A stretch of 38,357 nucleotides of DNA from Deltaproteobacteria bacterium (GTDB lineage Bacteria > Desulfobacterota > WTBG01 > CAIYCZ01 > CAIRTM01). Under the pieces are notes generated by a model that saw nothing but the letters and a program-made list of their open reading frames with translations, had not been told where the DNA came from and searched no databases. The position numbers and the translations under genes were made by a program. The stretch spans positions 1 to 38,357 of the forward strand of contig VGSH01000018.1 of assembly GCA_016875025.1 (NCBI GenBank), given 5' to 3'. Numbering within the stretch: position 1 is the stretch's first letter; every line of letters starts with the position of its first letter. This document shows, piece by piece, positions 1 through 6,264 of the stretch.

Positions 1-271
1 ACCTGAGAACAGATCTGTGTGCTGAATTTATCATAACCGACCCTGCTTCATTAAAAATCGATTGTTTTAAAAAAGGGAAAACACCCTCGCATTCAAACAG
101 AATATTAAATTTTAACATTAAAAATCATTGTTGTCTATTTATTATTTACGCTCCATGCCAGGCACCCGGCGTTATTTCAGCGCACATTTATACACTTTTC
201 AAGCATTTCGCATGCATACTGTCAGCCTGAAAACGCAAACATGAATACAGCCTTTTGCAAAGGACGCATTG
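1..271. other. Intergenic region, no gene recognised
   Basis: AT-rich stretch downstream of fdhD, which reads leftward and ends at 272. I see no convincing coding region, clear terminator or repeat here. The short ORF called on the minus strand at 199-504 is a shadow of fdhD. Confidence 0.6.
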
Positions 272-1081
272 TTACACCGATACGGAGCCAAAGCTAACAC
301 GCTCGGGATGGCTGTACACGGTAAAATTGCCCCCCCGGGCAAATCCAACAACCGTGATTCCCATATCACGGGCCTGCAAAACAGTCTGATGCGTGGGCGC
401 ACCGCGGGAAAGCAGCAGCGGGACACCGGCACGCTTGACTTTCTGCAAAATCTCCGAAGAAATTCTCCCCGTACCCATGAGAAGCGCCCAGGTAAGATCA
501 ACACCCTGCAGTAAGCAATGCCCTAAAGCCTTGTCAACCGCGTTATGTCGGCCGATATCATCAAAATACACATCCGGAATATCGCCGTTGAGGCTGACGG
601 CAACCGTGTGCACCCCGTGTGTGTCCCGATGCAGCTGCGAGCAGCCCAGCAGCCAGCGCATGCACGCAACCAGCCTCTCGGGCTCTATACTGAATGAATT
701 TTCAAGCGGATGCCGGGCCGCAAGGTTGATCATATTGTCATACATGACACCCCTGCCGCAGCCGCTGGTATAAATACGCTTGCCGAGCAGGGCCGGATCA
801 ATGCGGTGAGTCGTGGTGATATCAAGACGCCAGGTTCTTTCGTCGCAGTAAAAATCACGGAATTCATCGATGCCCTGAATCAGTCCGGAGGTAAACAGAT
901 ACCCGACTGCGAATTCTTTTAAATCCGCCGGCGTGCACAGCATCGTTCCGAGCTCATCGCCGTTTACCTGAAGGGTGCAGGGCACTTCAGTGGCAACCGG
1001 CTGGCGCACACACTCCTGTGCGCCGCCCTTAAAGCACGTAACGTCGATATCAACCGATGGTCCGAATGTCTGATCAAACAT
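272..1081 (-). CDS. fdhD: FdhD, formate dehydrogenase sulfurtransferase/accessory protein
   Basis: A 269-aa protein of normal length for FdhD. The family passes sulfur from a cysteine desulfurase to the molybdenum cofactor of formate dehydrogenases in the cytoplasm. Visible family motifs are the active-loop segment TSGCGRG (a single Cys rather than the E. coli CxxC), DIGRHNAVDKALG, and the C-terminal stretch TGRISSEI followed by LLSRGAPTHQTV and GITVVGFARG. The ATG at 1081 is preceded by an AAGGCGG ribosome site. It probably shares a transcript with the small gene at 1148-1423, 66 bp upstream. No formate dehydrogenase structural gene is in the window. The molybdopterin enzyme at 29.9-32.1 kb is about 29 kb away and is not an obvious client. 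Confidence 0.93.
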   Translation of the reverse strand: MFDQTFGPSVDIDVTCFKGGAQECVRQPVATEVPCTLQVNGDELGTMLCTPADLKEFAVGYLFTSGLIQGIDEFRDFYCDERTWRLDITTTHRIDPALLGKRIYTSGCGRGVMYDNMINLAARHPLENSFSIEPERLVACMRWLLGCSQLHRDTHGVHTVAVSLNGDIPDVYFDDIGRHNAVDKALGHCLLQGVDLTWALLMGTGRISSEILQKVKRAGVPLLLSRGAPTHQTVLQARDMGITVVGFARGGNFTVYSHPERVSFGSVSV

Positions 1082-1147
1082 TGTTGCCGCCTTGTGAAAA
1101 ACGCCTTCGTCCGCTAGAAATCAGGCAGAGAGATCTCTCCAGCGCAT

Positions 1148-1423
1148 TCACTGCGCCGCAACGCCTGCGGATTCTGTTTCCTCAAGATAGCGCCGCACTT
1201 CAGGCCTCAAGTACAGTGTCTCAAGATCGATTTTCTTCCTGAGCTCCCGGGCGCACAGCCGGGCCGAATCTGAAGGTTGCGCGGTCGCATCAAGAAACAT
1301 ACAGCAGCGGCCGTTAACCGTACACATTCCGCCCGCGAAGCCTTCAAGCGTTTCATGGCGTACGCGTATGCCGAGCGCCTCAAGCAGAGCTTCGAGCTCC
1401 TGGAGGAGCTGCTGATCGTTCAT
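1148..1423 (-). CDS. Small conserved hypothetical protein upstream of fdhD
   Basis: A 91-aa soluble protein with no signal peptide or membrane segment. It begins with a leucine-rich helix (LLQELEALLEALGIRVRHE), then GFAGGMCTVNGRCCMFLDA, then a helical C-terminus with ARELRKKIDLETLYLRPEVRRYLEE. The layout (short helix, a G-G-x-C-x-V-x-G strand pair, then a helix ending LxxLYLxPEVR) resembles small uncharacterised proteins I have seen in other anaerobes, but I cannot name a function. It is co-directional with fdhD and 66 bp upstream, so co-transcription is likely. No good Shine-Dalgarno site precedes the ATG. The cysteine pair is conserved-looking but I would not infer metal binding. Confidence 0.65.
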   Translation of the reverse strand: MNDQQLLQELEALLEALGIRVRHETLEGFAGGMCTVNGRCCMFLDATAQPSDSARLCARELRKKIDLETLYLRPEVRRYLEETESAGVAAQ

Positions 1424-1553
1424 TGCGCAAGGATACCCCGGTCATTTAACACACACCTGAGAGCTTAACACCCGTGACGCGCTGCATTGTCTCAGCACAT
1501 CACAGCCCTGTAATAAATACCATCTCCCCACTATGCTGTACAGAAAAAACATT

Positions 1554-1559
1554 GTAACC
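1554..1559 (+). promoter_or_regulatory. Possible ECF-type -35 element (GTAACC)
   Basis: GTAACC lies about 95 bp upstream of the first gene of the Spy/sigma/anti-sigma operon. Hexamers of this type (with AAC) occur as -35 elements of ECF sigma factors, and many such operons are autoregulated. I cannot see a convincing matching -10 element at the usual 16-17 bp spacing, so this is a weak call. Confidence 0.25.
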
Positions 1560-1651
1560 TTTCGCGCCGATCAACGCACTCTCAATATAGAGGTCGACCG
1601 AAGGAGGAACTGCATACCAGATTGCTAACGTTTTTACAGGAGGACTACACT

Positions 1652-2155
1652 ATGACACGCACACAATTGTATATGACCCTGACCGGCATCGTCACTGCGC
1701 TGTTTCTATGCGCACCGATACCTGCACTGGCATATCGGGGCGCGGGCCCCGGCTATGGTCCGGGCTGCCGGGAGCCCGGTATTTTCTGGTGTATCAGCGG
1801 CCTTGATCTCACCGAAAAACAACGCGCAGCCATTGAAGCCCTGCAGCAGGAAACCCGTGACAAAATTATTCCCTTGCGGGAAGAGCTGCAGCGTCTTGAA
1901 ATTCCCGAGGCCCTTTTTGCGCAGACCATTGATGCCGCAGCGCTTGAAGCCCTGCTGGCCCGCAAAAAAAACATCAATGCAGAGATTCTTGAAATACGGC
2001 ATGAATCGATGATATCCGCTGTTCAGCTTTTAACGCCTGAACAGCGCGCCATCATGCTCGAAAGGAAAAATTCGCCGCCCTTTTTTAAAGGGCGGAGCGG
2101 CCGCGGGCAGGGCTGGAACGCCGACGCGAGTCGAGCCGAATGTCCATGGTGGTAA
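1652..2155 (+). CDS. Periplasmic Spy/CpxP-like LTxxQ protein
   Basis: A 167-aa exported protein. The track opens at a TTG (1622), but the ATG at 1652 has a strong AGGAGG ribosome site and begins a clean signal peptide (MTRTQLYMTLTGIVTALFLCAPIPALA). The mature part has a Gly-rich start, then two LTxxQ motifs (LTEKQ and LTPEQ) on long helices, the hallmark of the Spy/CpxP/ZraP family of periplasmic chaperones and metal sensors. The C-terminus is Gly/Arg-rich and ends CPWW. It is the first gene of a co-directional cluster with an ECF sigma factor, its anti-sigma factor and a second LTxxQ protein. A role in sensing or buffering envelope or metal stress is inferred from family and context. Confidence 0.82.
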   Translation: MTRTQLYMTLTGIVTALFLCAPIPALAYRGAGPGYGPGCREPGIFWCISGLDLTEKQRAAIEALQQETRDKIIPLREELQRLEIPEALFAQTIDAAALEALLARKKNINAEILEIRHESMISAVQLLTPEQRAIMLERKNSPPFFKGRSGRGQGWNADASRAECPWW

Positions 2156-2163
2156 GGCCGGCA

Positions 2164-2204
2164 TATCTTCGGGAGCACCCGTTGAAAGGGCGCTCCCGAA
2201 GATA
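2164..2204 (+). terminator. Hairpin between spy-like gene and sigma factor gene
   Basis: A perfect 13-bp stem (TATCTTCGGGAGC paired with GCTCCCGAAGATA) with a 15-nt loop lies 9 bp after the spy-like stop codon. There is no U-tract, so it could be a processing or attenuation hairpin that stabilises the upstream mRNA rather than a strict intrinsic terminator. Confidence 0.6.
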
Positions 2205-2255
2205 AACACTGCCGGTTGTTGAAACAGCGCCCAATCCCGGTGCGGTGCTCTTCAC

Positions 2256-2903
2256 TTGCATTTAACGTGTGCCGATTGTATAGATGAAATCATGGTCCCC
2301 GATGATTGTACGCTTGTACAAAATGTTCTCAACGGCGATAAGCACTCGTTTGACATGCTGGTTGAACGCCATGTCACGCGGGTTTTTCAGCTTGTTTACC
2401 GGTTTTTCAGCAACCGCCAGCACGTTGAGGATATTGTTCAGGATACGTTGCTGCAGGCATACCAGTCACTGGGAAACTACGGGCAGGAACGCCCCTTTAT
2501 ACACTGGCTGAGAACCATTGCCGTGCGCCGCTGCTACCGGGAACTAGCACTGCGCTCAAAACGCGCTGAAACAGCCCTGCCGGCGTTAAGCGGGCAGGAG
2601 CAGGAGTGCCTAGACCACTACTGTCTGCAGGCAGGCGCACGCTCAGAGGACCCTGAAGCCGCTTTAATCGCACGCGACATAACCGCCCGGCTGCTTGCAG
2701 CCCTTCCCGCACGCGAGCAAATGGTGCTGATCCTGCGGGACGTTGAAGGCCTGAGCGTCAGGGAGACCGCCCGCATGATGGATATTTCCCAGTTGCACAT
2801 CAAGGTTGTCACTCACCGCGCCCGCAGGCACGCCCAAACCGTGCTGGCAGCAATGGCGCTCGGCAAAGAACCGCACACACGTTCGCAGGAGCAACCAGTA
2901 TGA
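2256..2903 (+). CDS. ECF-type RNA polymerase sigma factor
   Basis: A 215-aa (TTG start) or 203-aa (ATG at 2292, MVPDDCTLV) sigma-70 family protein of ECF size. Region 2 is seen as FDMLVERHVTRVFQLVYRFF and EDIVQDTLLQAYQSL. The region 4 helix-turn-helix is REQMVLILRDVEGLSVRETA followed by MMDISQLHIKVVTHRARRHA. The linker is rich in charged residues as usual. Its stop codon overlaps the start of the anti-sigma gene (ATGA), so translation is coupled. The two LTxxQ genes on either side suggest an envelope or metal stress regulon that includes this operon. The true start is uncertain; I favour 2292 on ATG versus TTG, but neither has a strong ribosome site. Confidence 0.87.
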   Translation: MHLTCADCIDEIMVPDDCTLVQNVLNGDKHSFDMLVERHVTRVFQLVYRFFSNRQHVEDIVQDTLLQAYQSLGNYGQERPFIHWLRTIAVRRCYRELALRSKRAETALPALSGQEQECLDHYCLQAGARSEDPEAALIARDITARLLAALPAREQMVLILRDVEGLSVRETARMMDISQLHIKVVTHRARRHAQTVLAAMALGKEPHTRSQEQPV

Positions 2904-3364
2904 CACTGCACTGCCGCCAGGTACAAAAGGCCCTGAGAGCCTTTCACGATGGAACCATGCCCGGTGAATGCGCCGCTGCCATAGAGGCCCATCTCGGCCA
3001 GTGCGCAGGGTGCCGCACCGCAGCCCGCCGCCAAGCTTTAACAAAATTACTGCGCGCCGGTTCCCGGGCCCCTGCGCCAGCACCGTCGGACTTTTTCATG
3101 ACCAGGCTGCGGGGCGCGCTGCAGGATTGCCCCCCGCCGCAGCCGGCACCGGCCATGGCAGAGCTTCTGGTTCGCGCTGGTTTGCGCCTTGCCCCTGCAA
3201 TGGCCGCCATGGCCTTGATCATCAGCATCAGCAGCGCCTGGTTTGCCGCACCGGCCTATAATGCTTTGCTGGCTGCGCCGGCTGAAGAACTTCTGCTTGA
3301 GGACCATCCGCTCAGCACTGATCTGATACTGGCGGCCTTAACCGGAGAAACCATAGAAAGGTAG
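2900..3364 (+). CDS. Zinc-finger (HC2) membrane anti-sigma factor
   Basis: A 154-aa protein whose start overlaps the sigma gene stop by 4 bp. The N-terminus has the zinc anti-sigma signature HxxxCxxC (HLGQCAGC), preceded by an HC pair (LHCRQ). A Pro/Ala-rich linker leads to a hydrophobic segment near residues 93-115 (LAPAMAAMALIISISSAWFAAPAY), consistent with one membrane helix, and a short outer domain. In this family the N-terminal domain holds the sigma factor at the membrane until a signal triggers release. The cognate sigma factor is clearly the upstream gene. The signal is unknown; the flanking LTxxQ periplasmic proteins are candidates for the sensory step. Confidence 0.85.
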   Translation: MTLHCRQVQKALRAFHDGTMPGECAAAIEAHLGQCAGCRTAARRQALTKLLRAGSRAPAPAPSDFFMTRLRGALQDCPPPQPAPAMAELLVRAGLRLAPAMAAMALIISISSAWFAAPAYNALLAAPAEELLLEDHPLSTDLILAALTGETIER

Positions 3365-3368
3365 CACC

Positions 3369-3881
3369 ATGAAATCCGCAGCCAAGGCAAGTATGGTGGT
3401 GGTACTTGTATTTATAGTCGGCTTTCTGTCCGGCGCCGGTGCGCTTGCGCTGTTTCAGACGTTTCGCCCGGATGAAACAGATGGATTTGCCCGGCAGATT
3501 TCCCGACAGGACAGCCGCTTTGCCCGCGAACCTGCCGGGCGCATCGAGCGGCTTGCGCGTGAACTTGAACTTACACCGGAGCAGCGCGAACAGTTCGAAC
3601 CCGTCCTGCGTGCAGGCATGGACCAGATCAGGCAACTGCGCCTGAAGCACCGCCCTGAGGTTCGCAAAGTACTGCTTGAAACCCGGACCGCGCTCTGCTC
3701 TATTCTGGACGAAAATCAATGCAGGCGTTTTGATGAAATTTCGTTTATGATGGGCCCTGATCCCCAGTTTCGCGGTGTGGGGCGCTGCCTGCAGGAAGAG
3801 CCTGGCAGGGAATACCGGCGCGGCAGGAACCGTGAGCACAGGATGGACCCGGTGCGCCGCGATCCCGGACACTACCGCTAA
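3369..3881 (+). CDS. Second Spy/CpxP-like periplasmic protein, membrane-anchored or exported
   Basis: A 170-aa protein starting 4 bp after the anti-sigma stop. The N-terminal hydrophobic segment (SMVVVLVFIVGFLSGAGALALF) could be an uncleaved signal anchor. After it come the helix RIERLARELELTPEQREQF, with one LTPEQ motif, and a second long helix (MDQIRQLRLKHRPEVRKVL) ending in EISFMMGPDP. This matches the periplasmic heavy-metal-sensor/Spy-like fold (RseP-independent CpxP type). The C-terminal 40 residues are Arg-rich and low complexity. It is the last gene of the sigma/anti-sigma operon and probably acts in the same stress response. Confidence 0.78.
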   Translation: MKSAAKASMVVVLVFIVGFLSGAGALALFQTFRPDETDGFARQISRQDSRFAREPAGRIERLARELELTPEQREQFEPVLRAGMDQIRQLRLKHRPEVRKVLLETRTALCSILDENQCRRFDEISFMMGPDPQFRGVGRCLQEEPGREYRRGRNREHRMDPVRRDPGHYR

Positions 3882-3885
3882 AGCA

Positions 3886-4080
3886 TGTACCTTTTTTCTG
3901 CAATCGCTGAAAGCCGGTGACGTGCGGCCTGCGAATATCCGCTTGCGCAGTCCGGTCGAAATCAACACCAAAGCATGCATCCGCTGCTCCTGCTGGCAGG
4001 AACTCTGCCCTGAAGGAGTTGGTCACACCCTCGATGCATTCGGTGAGCATTCAAATCGCTGCCTGGGGCTGGAAGGATGA
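3886..4080 (+). pseudogene. Degenerate C-terminal remnant of a ferredoxin-domain (DUF362-like) protein
   Basis: In one frame, without a credible start, the sequence reads FLQSLKAGDVRPANIRLRSP, then KACIRCSCWQELCPEGV, then a stop at 4080. The Cys block resembles the CIRCxCCQELCPxxAI cluster motif near the end of DUF362-type Fe-S proteins, with the third ligand changed to Trp and no upstream domain. The frame is open further upstream only as a shadow of the preceding gene. I infer a deletion remnant; a small functional peptide is less likely. Confidence 0.4.
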
Positions 4081-4120
4081 GAAATATTTATGCTGCAATC
4101 TTTTAGTGAAGGGGAATTCG

Positions 4121-4297
4121 ATGAAAGTAATTGTTGATCAGAAAAAATGCCGGGGTTCGCTTGAATGCATTAAAACCTGCCCGCAGAAAGCCATTTCGCT
4201 GGTAAACGGCAGGGCGGTCATTGACCCTGCAAAGTGCGACGGCGACGGCATCTGCATACCCTCATGCCCCAATGGCGCCATTCAGCCGGTGGATTAA
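4121..4297 (+). CDS. Small two-cluster ferredoxin with atypical ligands
   Basis: A 58-aa bacterial-type ferredoxin. I chose the ATG at 4121 because the protein from there is a complete two-repeat ferredoxin and AAGGGGAATTCG before it provides a ribosome site. The longer track ORF (3917) has a nonsense N-terminus. Each half carries Cys-x5-Cys-x3-Cys-Pro: CRGSLECIKTCP and CDGDGICIPSCP. The usual second ligand of CxxCxxCxxxCP is Ser in the first repeat and Asp in the second. Asp at this position occurs in 3Fe-4S or convertible clusters of some archaeal and Desulfovibrio ferredoxins. It is likely a cytoplasmic electron carrier; partners are unknown. Confidence 0.82.
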   Translation: MKVIVDQKKCRGSLECIKTCPQKAISLVNGRAVIDPAKCDGDGICIPSCPNGAIQPVD

Positions 4298-4330
4298 TAT
4301 GTTCCAGGCACGCCGCGCCGCACCTGGGCC

Positions 4331-4369
4331 CGTCCTCCGCAATAGCCCCGCTCAGGATGGACGTTTTTT
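4331..4369 (+). terminator. Terminator after the ferredoxin gene
   Basis: CGTCC-TCC pairs with GGA-T-GGACG around a loop, one T bulged, followed directly by TTTTTT. It sits between the ferredoxin gene (plus) and the convergent phosphofructokinase gene (minus). Confidence 0.55.
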
Positions 4370-4378
4370 AACAGCCTG

Positions 4379-5650
4379 TTAATAATTTCGCTCGAGCGAA
4401 CGCAGCAGGTTGTAGAAATCGCCGCGGGTGTCGATATTGCGGTTGCGCACGTTCAGAGTTTCAGGATCAATCAGCTCGCCGAACGGAATCCCGTCGATTT
4501 CAAGGTTGTCGCACACGGTGACCATCTCGCCGAAGCGCCCATGCGCCAGCAGCCGATAGGCGCCAACGCCGAGCTGTGAGGTTAAAAGCGCGTCATACAG
4601 AGACGGCGTGAGCTGCCGGGTTTCATAGCCTACGATCTGGGGCTTAAAGCTTTTCTTTTTACCGGTTGCCTGCGCGTAGCGCGCTTCGAGTTCCCGGGCA
4701 ATCCGGGCACCGATGTTTGCCTCGGCCAGGCGCATGTTGCCGAAACGGTCGCACTCGATGTTCTGTTTTTCCTGCTCGGACAGCAGGTCGGCCAGCCCTT
4801 CTGCTACGCAGAACACACCGTAAAATTTGCCCTTTTCCTCGCGCCGCAGCACGATCTGCAGCAGGGTTTCGGCCAGTTCCGGCAGGCTGAACGGCCGGTT
4901 TTCATATTCTTCCGGAATAACGGCACGGGTGCCGCGCGCGTAAATGCTCGCTGCGGCCGTGTACCAGCCGGCCTTGCGGCCCATCAGCTCGATCACATGG
5001 TAGCAGTTGGTCGCCCGGGCATCATCGTAGAGCCCGCGCACGATCCGCCCGGCAGCCTCGGCCGCGGTAAAATAGCCGAACGTCCAGGGGATGCCGTAAT
5101 AGTCATTGTCGATGGTTTTGGGCACATGCACGATCGCGCTGTCAAAGCCCGCATCAGGATTGTCCTGTGAGCGGCGGCTCGCAATCGCATGGATAAAATT
5201 GGCTGTCTTCAGGGTATCATCGCCGCCGATCGAAATCAGGGCGCCGATACGCATGTATTCGAATATATCCAGAATCCGATTAATGGCCGCGGTTTTCCGG
5301 GGGTCATTCAGATCATCCGGAGTGGCAATGTCTTTTGCGGGATTGGCGCGTGCGGTTCGGATGATCAGCGTGTTTGAATCAAGCCCGCTTGAAATGGTCT
5401 CTTCATCGATCTCGATAAAATGACGTCCCGGACGCAAATCCTGGGGCGGCAGCTGCTGTATGAATTCATAGCCGTTTATAAAGCCGATGACCGGTATTTT
5501 ACGGTCAATGAACTGCTTGGATGCCCCGGCAATCACGCGGTTGGCGCCCGGCGCCGGTCCGCCCGAATGCAGTATGGCGACTTTGAGCTCGCGCTTTTTC
5601 ATCCGCGCCAGAAACGGCGTTACCTGCTCAACACTTAGTGCTTGCGTCAT
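4379..5650 (-). CDS. 6-phosphofructokinase, probably pyrophosphate-dependent
   Basis: A 423-aa PfkA-superfamily enzyme that phosphorylates fructose 6-phosphate. The track ORF begins further upstream (5728), but the ATG at 5650 has an AAGGAG site 9 bp before it. Motifs are HSGGPAPGANRVI at the phosphoryl-donor site, GGDDT near residue 142, PKTIDNDYYG near 177, and ELMGRKAGW in the sugar-phosphate site. ATP-dependent enzymes carry GGDGS and PGTIDND. The Asp in GGDDT and the Lys in PKTIDND are the residues associated with PPi use, so a reversible PPi-dependent reaction serving glycolysis and gluconeogenesis is likely. It stands alone, divergent from hydG. Confidence 0.9.
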   Translation of the reverse strand: MTQALSVEQVTPFLARMKKRELKVAILHSGGPAPGANRVIAGASKQFIDRKIPVIGFINGYEFIQQLPPQDLRPGRHFIEIDEETISSGLDSNTLIIRTARANPAKDIATPDDLNDPRKTAAINRILDIFEYMRIGALISIGGDDTLKTANFIHAIASRRSQDNPDAGFDSAIVHVPKTIDNDYYGIPWTFGYFTAAEAAGRIVRGLYDDARATNCYHVIELMGRKAGWYTAAASIYARGTRAVIPEEYENRPFSLPELAETLLQIVLRREEKGKFYGVFCVAEGLADLLSEQEKQNIECDRFGNMRLAEANIGARIARELEARYAQATGKKKSFKPQIVGYETRQLTPSLYDALLTSQLGVGAYRLLAHGRFGEMVTVCDNLEIDGIPFGELIDPETLNVRNRNIDTRGDFYNLLRSLERNY

Positions 5651-5728
5651 GAATACACTCCTTCTCCGGAAAACATATTCCTGCCCCGCGCATGTTTTTG
5701 CTGTATCTACAGTTAAATCTTGACACAC

Positions 5729-5876
5729 TCGTAAAAAGTCCGGATGCTGCGTTGCGCTGCATCCTCAGTCATTGCGGCGTACGGCAAGTACGCCTCATTC
5801 CTTCCGATTTGCGCGCCTTCCCTGCGGCCTTTTTACGAGCGCGTCCTGAAAAAGAGCATTTTTGGACTTTTTACGA
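5729..5876. repeat. MITE-like element with 13-bp terminal inverted repeats
   Basis: The ends are TCGTAAAAAGTCC and GGACTTTTTACGA, perfect inverted repeats about 148 bp apart. The interior is GC-rich with an internal TTTTTACGA copy near 5830-5838 and no real reading frame (the 94-aa ORF here is incidental). I recognise the TCGTAAAAAGTCC/CTGCGTTGCGCTGCATCC type as a dispersed repeat in Desulfobacterota genomes. It lies between the divergent phosphofructokinase and hydG genes. Confidence 0.65.
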
Positions 5877-5983
5877 CTTCATCAATCTTAGTTTCTTTTC
5901 ATGTTTAAAAGCAAGGTCAAAAATTGCGCCTCTGTGTTGCCTCGAGAGCCTTTTTTCTGTTTCCTGTAGCCTTTAGACACAAA

Positions 5984-6087
5984 CCCGTTCGTGGTGAGCC
6001 TGTCGAACCATGAACGGGTCTCTGCTGCGGGCCACATGGTCCGTTCAGCCCTTCGACAGGCTCAGGGCGAACGAACGGTGTTTTTTT
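5984..6087 (+). repeat. Two-armed palindromic dispersed repeat, copy A
   Basis: Arm 1 is CCCGTTCGTGGTGAGC followed by CTGTCGAACCATGAACGGG; arm 2 is CAGCCCTTCGACAGGC followed by TCAGGGCGAACGAACGG. A T-run follows. Arm 1 is itself an imperfect palindrome. Related copies lie at 9975, 29004 and 34851. The element is REP/BIME-like in size and location, always between genes. Confidence 0.75.
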
Positions 6088-6142
6088 GCAGGCTTTGGCG
6101 TTATGAAAAAATGCTCTAAAAACCCTTTATCACAAAATTCAC

Positions 6143-6170
6143 TTGACAGGTTTTTCAGCGCCCATATTAT
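6143..6170 (+). promoter_or_regulatory. Putative sigma-70 promoter of hydGFE
   Basis: TTGACA (6143-6148) is separated by 16 bp from TATTAT (6165-6170), about 95 bp upstream of the hydG ATG. It is the only good consensus pair in this intergenic region and is placed after repeat copy A. No FNR-like site was recognised. Confidence 0.5.
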
Positions 6171-6264
6171 TGATACAGACTAAAGAACTGCCTGCCTTAC
6201 ACTGCGCGCTGTAATCCACGGCATATGTTTACAAAAACGCCGCATATGTTCATCCAGAGCAGCC

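Noticed and set aside
5692-5976. 94-aa ORF over the MITE-like element.
   Set aside because: It coincides with the repeat structure and shows no protein motif.
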